A stretch of DNA of 63,723 nt, taken from assembly GCA_003605035.1 (NCBI GenBank), contig QZKJ01000053.1, positions 163,507-227,229 on the forward strand, read 5' to 3'. The translations under genes and the position numbers were made by a program. Origin of the DNA: Desulfurivibrio sp. Lineage in GTDB: Bacteria; Desulfobacterota; Desulfobulbia; Desulfobulbales; SURF-16. The notes under the pieces were generated by a model. That model saw only the letters and a list, made by a program, of their open reading frames with translations. It did not search any database and was not told where the DNA came from. Of this stretch, positions 8,795 to 17,468 are shown piece by piece (position 1 is the stretch's first letter; each line of letters starts with the position of its first letter).

Positions 8795-9154
8795 TTAAAA
8801 GGTGATGATCCGGTAGCCTTCCTCGATGAACTTACCCATTGACGGATGGCCGGCTATCTGGCCGACCAGGGGCAGGCCCTGCTGTTCCACCGCCTCGGTG
8901 ACCTGCATCTTGGCAGAGCAGGCCCGGCATACCGCCACGATCAGCTCTTTTTCTTTTGCCTGCTGATAGAGAGGGAACAGCAGATGCCCCTCCCGGCTCA
9001 TGACGGGGATCAGCTTTACCGCTTCCCCTTCAATGACCATGCTGCCCGCCAGGCCACGCTCATGCAGGTCAAGGGCGTTGAGCAGCACATGGATGAAACA
9101 GAGGGGATCAGCGCGGAAGGCAAAGAGCACGATCTTCTCATTGGCAGTGGTCAT
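8795..9154 (-). CDS. DsrE/DsrF-like small protein
   Basis: A 119-residue cytoplasmic protein with the DsrE-like alpha/beta pattern: IVLFAFRADPLCFIHVLLNAL at the start, a central beta-loop with CRACSAK near residues 77-83, and a C-terminal IEEGYRIITF strand. DsrE-type proteins act in sulfur-trafficking or are of unknown role. The conserved cysteine of sulfur carriers may correspond to the C-R-A-C pair. AGGAG lies nine bases before the ATG. Context gives no partner beyond the 60-residue protein downstream. Confidence 0.7.
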   Translation of the reverse strand: MTTANEKIVLFAFRADPLCFIHVLLNALDLHERGLAGSMVIEGEAVKLIPVMSREGHLLFPLYQQAKEKELIVAVCRACSAKMQVTEAVEQQGLPLVGQIAGHPSMGKFIEEGYRIITF

Positions 9155-9352
9155 GGGTAATTTCTCCTGGTGTTTTAAACAATCAGATTGGCAAGGATGA
9201 GCCTGCCCCGGTTAAAAGCGGGTCAGCTTATTTCGTCAGGCTTTTTTTATTTACCTGGCTATGGTGCGGATAGACAAGGATTTTGTTGAAAAAACAGCAA
9301 GTATCCAGAGGTCTGCGAGCGGGTCATGACAGCCATTGAAGATGGAGATCGG
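9155..9352. other. Short intergenic stretch
   Basis: About 200 bases between the DsrE-like and EamA-like genes. A run of seven T near 9241-9248 and an A-rich segment are seen, but no clear hairpin or gene. Confidence 0.3.
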
Positions 9353-9763
9353 TCAGGTGGAGAGCAGCAGAATGGCGACGCAGGCCAGAATCAGCCCCAT
9401 GACCTGCTTGAGGGTGAGGGGTTCGCGCAGAAAGATAACGGCCAGAATGACGGTGATCAGCGGGTAGAGGGCGGTCAGGCCGACCACAATGGCGATTTTT
9501 CCTTTCTGGGCCGCGGCGAAGAAGAACAGGGTGCCGATCATGCCGGCAATGCCGGTGAGCACGGCGAACAGCATGCCCGTCGGGTGGAACTGCAGCTGGA
9601 ATCTGATAAAAAAGAGGGTGAGCAGCCCAACCAGCATGGCGCCGCCCACCTCATAGACCAGGGCGCTCTGGGGGGAAATGTATGTTACGGCGATTTTGGG
9701 GAAAAATCCCCAAAAGCCGTAGATGATCATCGCCAGTAATGCCGACAGCAGCCAGTTTTCCAT
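9353..9763 (-). CDS. EamA-family small membrane transporter (half-length)
   Basis: A 136-residue protein with four to five predicted membrane segments, ending in LGLxxxxxAILLLS-like sequence typical of the EamA/DMT superfamily. It has half the length of the usual 10-segment transporter, as in members that work as dimers. The conserved end (FLREPLTLKQVMGLIL, close to 'GEPLTxxQxxGxxLI') is clear. Substrate unknown. It lies 19 bases downstream of a lipoprotein gene on the same strand. Confidence 0.75.
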   Translation of the reverse strand: MENWLLSALLAMIIYGFWGFFPKIAVTYISPQSALVYEVGGAMLVGLLTLFFIRFQLQFHPTGMLFAVLTGIAGMIGTLFFFAAAQKGKIAIVVGLTALYPLITVILAVIFLREPLTLKQVMGLILACVAILLLST

Positions 9764-9782
9764 TTATTTCTCACCCGCCGGA

Positions 9783-10289
9783 TTAAGGGCCGCCGGTTCC
9801 CCGCATAACGCCCCGGCCGTAATTATGCAGATTTTTGGTGGTGTCGGGGGTGTAAATCGTCAGCAGGTTGTCGTCGCCGCGCTGGATGGCTGTCCAGTCA
9901 AGGGGGGAATACCACAAGCCGACCTGGGTGCCGTGCTGGTCCAGCATGTACGCGCCATCGTACCTGGTTTTGACCCGGTAGCGGTTGTCAATCCGGCTCA
10001 TCCAGGCTTTGAGCCGTTCGGGCGTGAGATTGATCGCTTTCCACAGGCTGGGCGCGAGCTGGTATTTTTTTTCAACGGCCATAATGGCAACCGGTTCCGC
10101 CTCCGGGCCGATGTAATAATAGTTGTAGTTTTCCAGCACCTGCCCGGACTCGAAGATATCATTGACCGCGAGCCTGAATTCCAGGCGGCCGTATGAACCT
10201 GTGCCGCAGGCCGTCATAACCGCGGCCAGGCCGGTAAACAGCAGGAGCAGCAGAATTTTTTTCATGGAAAGTTCCCGTAGATAGTGCAT
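9783..10289 (-). CDS. Putative lipoprotein of unknown function
   Basis: A 168-residue protein with a lipoprotein signal (hydrophobic LLLLLLFTGLAAV, then M-T-A-C lipobox). The mature part is soluble with many Tyr, Trp and Asp residues. The first ATG has GAGGAGGA just upstream and is preferred; an internal ATG eight codons later would give a more standard signal peptide but lacks a site. Not recognised. Probably co-transcribed with the EamA-like gene. Confidence 0.7.
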   Translation of the reverse strand: MHYLRELSMKKILLLLLFTGLAAVMTACGTGSYGRLEFRLAVNDIFESGQVLENYNYYYIGPEAEPVAIMAVEKKYQLAPSLWKAINLTPERLKAWMSRIDNRYRVKTRYDGAYMLDQHGTQVGLWYSPLDWTAIQRGDDNLLTIYTPDTTKNLHNYGRGVMRGTGGP

Positions 10290-10562
10290 GGGGTCCTCCT
10301 CTTCATATCATGGAAAGTTCAGTGCGTAATGGCAAAATCGTTGCAATGGTCTGCCGAGGCAGAGCATCCAAAAAAAATATAAGAATTATTCCGAAAAAAG
10401 CCATGGAGGAGAAAAATTGTCTTTGGGCTGCGCCAAGTTATAACCGCTTGACCTTTTGATGCAGCAGGGGCATATAATATAAATATTTTTCAGGATATAT
10501 ATGATCAGTAAAAGACTCGCCGCCGGAGGTGTCAAGGGATTTTGTCAAACCCCCATGCCCGG

Positions 10563-10856
10563 TCAGGGTCCGGCAGCGATGGGGGCCAGGTCGACCAGGG
10601 TTGCGCCCCAGCCGCTGCGGTCCTCATGGGCCAGGCGGAAGGAGATGACCTCGGGCATGCGTTCCAGCATGGCATGCACGGTGCGCAGCATGGTCCCGGT
10701 GCCTTTGCCATGGATGATGCGGATCTGCAGGATGTGGCGTTCCCGGCAGACGCGGATATACTCCGGCACCAGGCTCTTCACCTCCCGGGGATTGAAGGTA
10801 TGCAGATCGAGAATGCCGTCGATCGGCAGTTCAACCGCTTCGATTTCGTCGTCCAT
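10563..10856 (-). CDS. Smr domain protein
   Basis: A 97-residue stand-alone Smr (small MutS-related) domain: the LDLHTFNPREV start, the RIIHGKGTGTM glycine loop, and the C-terminal segment about the gap in sequence before DRSGWGATLVDL. Smr domains have nicking-endonuclease or RNA-binding activity in MutS2 and related proteins. It is unlinked to mismatch-repair genes here. The LDLHxxxxxE and HGKGTG motifs make the family assignment firm; the role is not known. Confidence 0.85.
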   Translation of the reverse strand: MDDEIEAVELPIDGILDLHTFNPREVKSLVPEYIRVCRERHILQIRIIHGKGTGTMLRTVHAMLERMPEVISFRLAHEDRSGWGATLVDLAPIAAGP

Positions 10857-10974
10857 GGGAGCGTCTCGCTTGCTGCCATCAGGTTATAGGTTGGTGCGGC
10901 CGGAAAATCCTCTTTGCTGCTACCCTAAACCGTTGCAATAAAATAACATCGCTGTCCGGTTGTCAGAGACGGCA

Positions 10975-11030
10975 TTAGGAGCCGTAACGAAATGCTCAAA
11001 ATGAAAAGGTTATTTTGTAACGGCTCCTAA
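10975..11030. repeat. 56-base palindromic element
   Basis: Outer arms TTAGGAGCCGTAAC and GTAACGGCTCCTAA pair at 13 of 14 positions, and inner arms CAAAAT and ATTTTG pair perfectly. The element could be a miniature mobile element remnant, or a hairpin between the Smr gene and the large ATPase gene. No T-run follows. Confidence 0.65.
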
Positions 11031-11075
11031 ATAATCAACCGGGTCATGTCAATGATCTGTGATGAGAAAATTAAT

Positions 11076-11090
11076 TGATAATTATTATTA
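11076..11090. promoter_or_regulatory. Candidate Fur box
   Basis: TGATAATTATTATTA matches the 7-1-7 Fur palindrome at all but one position and lies 54 bases before the ATG of the large ATPase, where an operator would be expected. The AT-rich setting lowers confidence. Confidence 0.35.
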
Positions 11091-11143
11091 CAAATGATAC
11101 TTTGCCTGGGAATAACATGTGAAACGGCAAAGGAAAGGTTACC

Positions 11144-13411
11144 ATGCAAACAGATGATAGAAAGCAGAAAATACTTTTTTTAGGTTCAAACGTCAAGATC
11201 CGCAATCTGCCGATCAAGGAGGTGAGCCTCATTGAAGAGGGCAGCCTGCCGGCCTACGGGTATAATCCCGGCGACTTTGTCGAGCTGCTGGCCGGCAAGA
11301 TTGCCGTGGAAAACGGGCGGCTGGAGCAGTGCCTGACCTGGCTGGCCTCTTATCTGACCGGCGGCAATCTGAGCCCGCAGATCACCACCATTACCTATGG
11401 CGAGCAGAAGGATATTTTTCAGATTTTCAGAAAAAGACAGCGGCCGGAAATCGACAAGGATCATGGCTGGTTCATGGTGCACCAGATCCTGCCCTTTGCC
11501 GGCCGGGGCGCGGATGAGAACGCGCTTTCCCTGACCGATGAAAATCGCGAAAAAATGCGCGGCCATGACGGCATCATGGTGGTGGATGACGGCGGCCGGC
11601 CCCCCCATATCGCCGCGGAACTGAAAGAACTCAATCCCACGGCCTGGGTCATTGCCATGGGCATCAGCGTGGCCCACTGGCTGGAATGGGCCCGGGAGTT
11701 CGGCGAGAATTTCGTGCTTTTCGGCCGATTATCCGATCTGGAAACCACCCGCATGGAAATGGACAGCTCGGTGGTGTGGGAGTCGATTGTCGCCATGTCC
11801 CTGCGGGCCCTGCGCTCGCCCGAGGTGGGCATCTGGGATGGGCAGCGCGGACGCTTCCGCTGCCACGTCATGATCGAGATGTTCCCCCACGGCCTGCTTT
11901 ATGTCAGCCCGCAGAGCGTTTACTTCCGCCACCGGGAAGGCAGCCTGCCGGAAAAGAGTTCCCCCCGCCAGAAGGGCTCGGTGCCGGCCTATGACACCCT
12001 GGTCACCTCCATGCTGGCCATGGATTTCATCCGCATGGGGGAGGTGGTGGCCGGCCGCAGCTTCTTCTGCGACTTTTCCAAGCGCACCCTGCTCAACTGG
12101 CAGCTGCTCTATGACCACGGCTACTATTTCAATGAGTCTCTGGAGCTGCCCAATCTCGATTTCACCTCCACCTTTCCCAACGGCGCGCCCTGTTCCTTTC
12201 TCGACTACAATGACCCCTGCTTCATCGAGCTGCCGGGTTTTTCCCCGGAATTCGACCGGAGTCTCGAGCTGGTCTCCGCCCAGGAGTGGAGCAGGGGCAA
12301 GATGGCCGGCCTGCGTTCCTTCTTTCCGCCCTCCGGCTGCGGTTCTTCCCACCATGCGGCCATGCGGGCCGGCGCGGTGCCGCCGGGCTACATGGACATC
12401 ATCCTTGAGGTGCTGCATTATTTAAAGGAAGAGGTGAGCCGCAAAAGCGGTTTTCAGAATCTGCGCATGTTCAATGTCGGCCATCTGCGCACCACCGATC
12501 CGGCGGAAATCGGGCCGGTGCTCACCCTGCAGTCGGTCATGGACTCCTATGTCAGCAAGGAGAGTTTCCAGCGGCCCCTGTGCATCGGCGTGTTCGGCCC
12601 GCCCGGCTCCGGCAAGTCCTTTGCGGTGAAGGAGGTGGCCAAGGTGATCGGCCGGAAATTCGACCGCGATCCCTTTGATTTCTTTGAATTCAACCTGACC
12701 CAGTTCGCCGAGCCGGATGAGATCAATTCGGCCATTGATCTGGTCCGCGCCTCGGTGGCCAAGGGCAAGGTGCCGATCACCTTCTGGGATGAGTTCGACT
12801 GCCGTTACGGCGGCCATGAATTCGGCTACCTGCGCTACTTTCTCCCCTCCATGCAGGACGGGGTGACCTATGTGCACGGCATCCCCTATTATATCGGCCG
12901 CTCGATCTTCGTCTTTGCCGGCGGGGTCAAGACCAGCTGGCTGGCCATGGAGGAGATGCTGAGCAAGGCCACCCCCCAGGAGCTGCAGATGACCAAGACC
13001 CTGAAGATTCCCGACTTCATGAGCCGCCTGCGGGTGGTGCTCGATATTGACGGCATTGAAATCCCGGAGGAGCTGCTGCGCGATTCGGCCTCCCCGGAAG
13101 AGCTGGAGGAACTGCGCCGCATCCTGCTGAAAAGGGCCTTTATCATAGCCCACCAGATGGATACCCACTGGAAAAAGGCGGCGCGCAAAACCTCGGGGCT
13201 GCTGCTGCGCCTGCTCATTGCCAACTACAAATTCGGGGCGCGCTCCATCGAGGCGGTCATCGAGGCGAGCCGGGCCGCCGACCGGCTGGTCTACGGCCTG
13301 CCGGAACTGATCGGCCCCTCCGGCGCCCGCATCCATGCCGACTGGCGGGTGGACCTGGAAAGACGCCTCGATCAGGTCAGAAAAAACCAGGGTCTGCGCT
13401 CCGTCTGGTAG
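11144..13411 (+). CDS. Large AAA-type ATPase with an unrecognised N-terminal region
   Basis: A 755-residue cytoplasmic protein. Residues about 484-491 hold a Walker A loop, GPPGSGKS, and about 545-552 a Walker B, ITFWDEFD, followed by sensor-like and C-terminal helical segments, so the second half is an AAA-type ATPase. The first 450 residues show a KILFLGSN beta start and alternating alpha/beta structure that I do not recognise; an IMVVDDGG segment lies near residue 146. No membrane segment or signal is seen. It stands alone, with a candidate Fur box upstream. Function unknown. Confidence 0.75.
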   Translation: MQTDDRKQKILFLGSNVKIRNLPIKEVSLIEEGSLPAYGYNPGDFVELLAGKIAVENGRLEQCLTWLASYLTGGNLSPQITTITYGEQKDIFQIFRKRQRPEIDKDHGWFMVHQILPFAGRGADENALSLTDENREKMRGHDGIMVVDDGGRPPHIAAELKELNPTAWVIAMGISVAHWLEWAREFGENFVLFGRLSDLETTRMEMDSSVVWESIVAMSLRALRSPEVGIWDGQRGRFRCHVMIEMFPHGLLYVSPQSVYFRHREGSLPEKSSPRQKGSVPAYDTLVTSMLAMDFIRMGEVVAGRSFFCDFSKRTLLNWQLLYDHGYYFNESLELPNLDFTSTFPNGAPCSFLDYNDPCFIELPGFSPEFDRSLELVSAQEWSRGKMAGLRSFFPPSGCGSSHHAAMRAGAVPPGYMDIILEVLHYLKEEVSRKSGFQNLRMFNVGHLRTTDPAEIGPVLTLQSVMDSYVSKESFQRPLCIGVFGPPGSGKSFAVKEVAKVIGRKFDRDPFDFFEFNLTQFAEPDEINSAIDLVRASVAKGKVPITFWDEFDCRYGGHEFGYLRYFLPSMQDGVTYVHGIPYYIGRSIFVFAGGVKTSWLAMEEMLSKATPQELQMTKTLKIPDFMSRLRVVLDIDGIEIPEELLRDSASPEELEELRRILLKRAFIIAHQMDTHWKKAARKTSGLLLRLLIANYKFGARSIEAVIEASRAADRLVYGLPELIGPSGARIHADWRVDLERRLDQVRKNQGLRSVW

Positions 13412-13520
13412 CCTGGCAGGGAATCAGTCAGACACCCGGAGCAATGCATCCGCTTTTCCTGAAAAAATTGTGTTGATGAATCGGCGCAGATAAGGTATAA
13501 AAACCACTTCTTCAAACATA

Positions 13521-13597
<77 letters not shown>

Positions 13598-13604
13598 GAA
13601 ATTC

Positions 13605-13638
13605 AAGCCCTTAGCTCAAGCGAGTTAGGGGCTTTTTT
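13605..13638 (+). terminator. Rho-independent terminator of tRNA-Arg
   Basis: AAGCCCTTAGCTC pairs with GAGTTAGGGGCTT over 13 positions around an AAGC loop, and is followed by a T-run. It lies eight bases after the tRNA. Confidence 0.92.
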
Positions 13639-13734
13639 ATTGGGGATAACTCAGGGACAACCAGGGCCCGGATGAAGATGAGACAGGTGAGATGGAAAGG
13701 GGCTCGATGTGCGTTGGCCGGCGCCTATAACAAT

Positions 13735-13763
13735 TATGCCATTGCAGATGCTGCAATGGCATA
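13735..13763. repeat. Perfect palindrome downstream of the tRNA
   Basis: TATGCCATTGCAG and CTGCAATGGCATA pair over 13 bases with a three-base loop. Copies of TGGCCGGC flank it on both sides (13715-13722 and 13777-13784). No T-run follows, so it is not a typical terminator. It could belong to a small mobile element at the tRNA. Confidence 0.6.
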
Positions 13764-13841
13764 TGAGAGAGGAGGCTGGCCGGCAGTCAGATCAGCTCAT
13801 GGACGTGCCGTGCCGCAGGGGCATCTGCGGCATGAAGCCTA

Positions 13842-14060
13842 TCACAGATTATGGGCATTATCGAAAGAATCCGCTTTTTCCCTGGTCAGCAGGTTTGCCA
13901 GAAGATAGTGGCCGCAGCTGACAAATTCCCTTGTCTTGCAGAACGTCTCCACATAATATTGCAGGGGGATGAAGACTCCCCCCAGCCTTCTCATGCATTG
14001 CGAATTGCATTCAATCCAGAAGGGGCAACTTGATCCTTTTTTCTTGGAGAAATTGGCCAT
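13842..14060 (-). CDS. Small cysteine-rich protein of unknown function
   Basis: A 72-residue protein with six cysteines, the first pattern being C-P-F-W-x-x-C-x-x-x-C, followed by GGVFIPLQYYVETFC and SCGHYLLANLL. The spacing suggests a zinc or iron-sulfur site. The ATG at 14060 has GGAG nine bases upstream; an upstream ATG at 14090 lacks a site. It lies in the otherwise empty gap after tRNA-Arg. Not recognised as a named family. Confidence 0.6.
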   Translation of the reverse strand: MANFSKKKGSSCPFWIECNSQCMRRLGGVFIPLQYYVETFCKTREFVSCGHYLLANLLTREKADSFDNAHNL

Positions 14061-14326
14061 AATGTCGTTCTCCCACTCATAAGCGTGCATGAAGGTGCGC
14101 GGTACGGTTAGTGTTTGTGCGTCTCATGCAGGCAAAAGAAGCACGATGATAATTCTATGACGCAAAAAATATCCGGATGGTTCCCGAAATAGTTTTGCCT
14201 GGCGGAAAAAAAGTGATAGGACAGGATAAGACGCCGTGAACGGCTTCAAGCTGCATGTTTTTTGCTGTGCCGATTGATGCTGATTCGGGTTTTTCCGCAA
14301 ATGGCAGAAAGCTGGAATAGGTAACG

Positions 14327-14563
14327 GTGGCAGAGAACAAGTCAAGAATAGATCAGGCGGTTTCCTGGATCTTTACCCTGTGCAGAATAGCGGTTGGCCT
14401 GCTGGTGAGCAAAACGGGATTTGATCTGGCCCGCGGCCAGGGGTCATTTGCGTATTATGGGTCTGACCGCATCATGACCGGGGTGTTCATCATGGCTATC
14501 GGCATCTATTTTGTCTTCTCCGGCATCCGGCGGCAATTTTTTGCAGACGAAGAAGGCCGCTGA
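14327..14563 (+). CDS. Small two-span membrane protein
   Basis: A 78-residue protein with two hydrophobic segments (about 13-30 and 48-66) linked by a GYG-like loop with FDLARGQGSFAYYGSDR. It starts at GTG with a weak AGG upstream. Function unknown. Codon use is like the neighbouring genes, which supports a real gene. Confidence 0.6.
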   Translation: MAENKSRIDQAVSWIFTLCRIAVGLLVSKTGFDLARGQGSFAYYGSDRIMTGVFIMAIGIYFVFSGIRRQFFADEEGR

Positions 14564-14678
14564 ACAGGCGCGGCGGTCGCGTGCTGTCTGTCTGCTTGTC
14601 AGGATTTTCCACAGAGCCGGCGCGGCAGGGCAATGCAACTCTCAGCGTGGCGCCCGGGGCCGGGTTCGCTGACGATGC

Positions 14679-15176
14679 TCAGTCCCCGGGCAGGCGGGTT
14701 TTTCCTTTTGCTGCCGCTTCGGTGATTTCCGCGATGAGTTGCGCTCTTTTGTCGGCGGAGATGTATGGTATCTGGCGCACTTCAAGAAGCTGGTCGGTAA
14801 ATTTTTTTTTCCTGGCCGCGGCCTCGTTGATGAGGGCAATCAGCCGGTCTGTATCAAATGGCTTCACCACGTAGTCGAAAGCCCCGAGTTTTATGGCCTC
14901 TGTGGCGCTGTTGACCGTTGAGTAACCGGTCAGCATGATGACCTGCTCGAAAGGATGCCTCTTTTTGATTTCCTCAAGGGTCTCAATGCCTCCCATGCCC
15001 GGCATTTTTAAATCGAGCACCGTCACATCGATATCAGGATGCTGCTCAAGCAGGTTCAAGGCATCCCTGCCGTTTGAGCAACAGGTAATGTTATATCCCC
15101 GCATAGCCAGACGTTCGGCCATTACTTCAACAAATTCCGCTTCATCGTCAACCAGAAGTATATGCGTCGCAGCCAT
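14679..15176 (-). CDS. Single-domain response regulator
   Basis: A 165-residue protein whose first 120 residues form a receiver domain: the acidic DDE pocket after HILLV, the phosphoacceptor Asp in VLDLKMPGM, Thr in MLTGYS, and Lys in VVKPFD. About 45 further residues are helical with no recognised output domain, so it may act by protein interaction or as a phosphate shuttle. The ATG at 15176 gives a start just before the receiver strand. The partner kinase is not adjacent. Confidence 0.88.
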   Translation of the reverse strand: MAATHILLVDDEAEFVEVMAERLAMRGYNITCCSNGRDALNLLEQHPDIDVTVLDLKMPGMGGIETLEEIKKRHPFEQVIMLTGYSTVNSATEAIKLGAFDYVVKPFDTDRLIALINEAAARKKKFTDQLLEVRQIPYISADKRAQLIAEITEAAAKGKTRLPGD

Positions 15177-15467
15177 GGCAACCCCGCCAGGATATTCCCT
15201 CTTGCCGTGCAATGCGGCAGGTTCGGGTATTTTTTATCATTTCCCTTGCTTTATTTGTCAGTTATTGAACAAACTGCCTGGAGGCGATCTGTCTTCATGG
15301 ATGTTTTACCTCGACACGCAACGCCCCGTTCCGCACGTACTTGTCGCTGTCGGTAAGATGGGTAAAATACCCCAGGCATCTTTGGGTACTTTGGATAGCA
15401 TGCATTCACAGAAAAATCAAATGTAAATCACTTTAACATTTAATGTGTCCGATGAAGAGGTATTCCC

Positions 15468-15841
15468 ATGGATCGTGTTTTCTTTTCCCTTGGCTCGTTT
15501 TTGGCTGCCCTTGCTGTTGCGGCAGGCGCATACGCTGCGCATGGGTCTTCTCTGTTGACTGCCGGGCAGGCAGACTGGCTTGCCAAGGCTGCGCGTTATC
15601 AGATGTATCACGCCTTCGCTCTGCTTGCCGTGGCCGGGGCAATCAGCCGCTGGCCGCACAGTCCCGCCTGCTGCAGGTGGCTGGCTGGCTTTTTCTGGCG
15701 GGAATTCTGCTGTTTTGCGGCAGTCTTTATCTGCTGGCCTTCACCGGCATGCATAGCGGCTATGTCACGCCAGCCGGAGGCCTGGCCTTTATCCTGGGCT
15801 GGCTGCTGCTGGCCGCCGCAGTCTGGATGAAAAGACCATAA
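15468..15841 (+). pseudogene. DUF423 family membrane protein, frameshifted
   Basis: The first half reads as a normal DUF423 protein (AAGAYAAHG, then [17 protein letters not shown]) in the frame starting at 15468. The second half, [18 protein letters not shown] and [13 protein letters not shown], is in a frame one base back and ends at 15841. The two frames meet near 15640-15665, so a single base appears lost. Each half has clear family features, so this is either a recent pseudogene or a sequence error. DUF423 proteins are small four-span inner-membrane proteins of unknown role. Confidence 0.8.
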
Positions 15842-15905
15842 GGGCAGTCTGGCAAGAAATTCCGTCCTTATGGTCAGTCAGCCGTGGCCCGTTTTTTCCG
15901 GCGGT

Positions 15906-16271
15906 CTATCTGGTCGGTTCAGTGGTATTGTATGTGTAGGAGGTGACAACGCCTTCGTCGTTAAAGCGTACCACCAGATCCTGGGTGCTCGTTCCACCAA
16001 AAAGACCATAGCGGTACTTGCCGTAGGTCCAGGTCCTGGTGCCGTCTTCTATGCCGGTCCGCCAGGGAGAGCCGAACATGGACCGGATATCGGTCTGGGT
16101 TGTTTCCCCGATTTTTATGCGAGGGACCTGATAGGAGGGGAAATCGCGGCCAACGGTGGCGCAGCCCGTAAAAAGGGAAGCGGACAGCAGGGCCATGCCC
16201 AGGATGAGGTGGGGAAAGAACATCCGGCGCTTTACCGGTGAGGAGGCGGCAGGGGTGATGTTGTCACGCAT
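15906..16271 (-). CDS. Small SmpA/BamE-like lipoprotein
   Basis: A 121-residue protein with a lipoprotein signal (FTGC near residue 37) and a domain resembling the SmpA/OmlA (BamE-like) fold: an IGETTQTDIRSMFGSPWR helix-turn then WTYGKYRYGLFGG and LVVRFNDEGVVTSY strands. BamE belongs to the outer-membrane assembly complex, but many paralogues have other or unknown roles. AAGGA precedes the chosen ATG. It is not linked to other Bam genes. Confidence 0.7.
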   Translation of the reverse strand: MRDNITPAASSPVKRRMFFPHLILGMALLSASLFTGCATVGRDFPSYQVPRIKIGETTQTDIRSMFGSPWRTGIEDGTRTWTYGKYRYGLFGGTSTQDLVVRFNDEGVVTSYTYNTTEPTR

Positions 16272-16579
16272 ATTCGTAGTCCTTGGTGGATTGTTAAGAG
16301 AGTCCAGTGTTTCGCCCGCCGCGCCCGGCCGGGCCAGCGGGGCTGATTTTGACCGGTTGCCTGTATTGTAGTTGTTTCTGTGTCATTTTCCATAACTATT
16401 TGATATTGAGCGTAAAATTTCCAGGCTGGCCCCGTGGCGAGCTGGCTTGGATCGATTGGGTTGCCTTGAAATTATTACATAAATTGTCATGCCGGCCATC
16501 TTTTTTATCCATGCCGGCTGTTTTCATTTCTTCTTTTGCCAGCAAAAAATGAGGCAAAACAAGCTTGATTTAAAGTAAA

Positions 16580-16594
16580 TGATAATTAATATTA
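16580..16594. promoter_or_regulatory. Weak candidate Fur box
   Basis: TGATAATTAATATTA agrees with the Fur palindrome at 13 of 15 positions and lies 53 bases before the ATG of the CxxC protein. The flanks are very AT-rich, so a chance match is possible. Confidence 0.25.
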
Positions 16595-16646
16595 TAAAAA
16601 CGGGGCGTTGAAGGCAGCATATATTCATTGATTTATAAGCGGCCAC

Positions 16647-16991
16647 ATGGCAATTTCATTTTTTAAGATATGTACAGCCTGCGGCAAGAAGTGGGTGAAT
16701 CAGGCTCTTTTTCTGGTTGATCCGGCCATCAGCCTGGTGGGCTACCAGGTTGCCTTTGAGGCCCGGGAAGCAGGCTATCTGCTTTTCAATCATAACTGCG
16801 GCACCACGCTTGCCGTAGCGGTGCACCACTTTTATGATTTACCGCATAGCCTTGTTGACCTGCACTGCCATGAAAAATTAAGCCCGGAACACTGCCTCAA
16901 TGAGGATGGCGAGCAGGATTGCCAGGCTGGTTGCGAATGCAGCCAGGTAAAAAAAATTATGAAAATCATCAAATTGTGGCCGAAGAAGTGA
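16647..16991 (+). CDS. CxxC small protein, paralogue of the gene at 33655
   Basis: A 114-residue protein with a zinc-ribbon-like start (C-T-A-C), a central GYQVAFEAREAGYLLFNHNCGTT segment, and a C-terminal cysteine cluster (C-Q-A-G-C-E-C). It shares the W-(V/L)-x-x-(L)-FLxDP, GYQ-x-x-FE, LFNH-x-CGTTL and the C-terminal (I)KxIIKxW pattern with the protein at 33655-34026. It probably binds zinc or another metal. Not recognised as a named family. A weak Fur-like palindrome lies upstream. Confidence 0.7.
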   Translation: MAISFFKICTACGKKWVNQALFLVDPAISLVGYQVAFEAREAGYLLFNHNCGTTLAVAVHHFYDLPHSLVDLHCHEKLSPEHCLNEDGEQDCQAGCECSQVKKIMKIIKLWPKK

Positions 16992-17052
16992 CGGCCGGAC
17001 CAGGCTCGGAGAGGGACCTGTCCGCCGCAAGACGAGCCGCAGGTTGCCTGCC

Positions 17053-17196
17053 ATGAAAAAAGCTGATTTTGTTATCATTCTGCTTGTCCTCTTTCTTATT
17101 GCGGCAGCCGTGTGGACCATTATCTTCGGTGGCGCCCGCAGCCGGCATGGGGTGGGAATGTATCGGCCGCAGCCGCTGGTCCGGATGTCGGCCTGA
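17053..17196 (+). CDS. Possible 47-residue membrane protein
   Basis: A 47-codon frame with one strong membrane segment (IILLVLFLIAAAVWTIIF) followed by a basic tail. The start has only a weak AGG upstream. It is too short to place in a family. It could be a stress or transporter-associated small membrane protein, or chance; the amphipathic order (charged start, hydrophobic span, basic end) favours a real gene. Confidence 0.35.
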   Translation: MKKADFVIILLVLFLIAAAVWTIIFGGARSRHGVGMYRPQPLVRMSA

Positions 17197-17468
17197 GCGC
17201 AACGGATAAGGTGATTACCTGCGCGTAAACTGTAAACAGGCAGCCGTCATTGCCTTCCCCGCCCGCGATTCTTATCCCCTGCCACATTTGCCCCTCCTCA
17301 TAATTTTCCCAGGCAGCATGGCCGGAATTGATGGCCCCTTTCCCTGCCGCTGCAGGCAAAGATAAGTTTTCGCTTAAAAGATGAAATGAATTGCCGGCTG
17401 GTGTATACTCGCCCGCGAGAAGTGACAGGGAATAAACGATGATGGAGTTACTGGAAAAGGAGTCTGCC

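Noticed and set aside
13672..13908. 78-codon rightward frame after the tRNA
   Set aside because: Overlaps a palindrome and the Cys-rich gene on the other strand; no ribosome-binding site.
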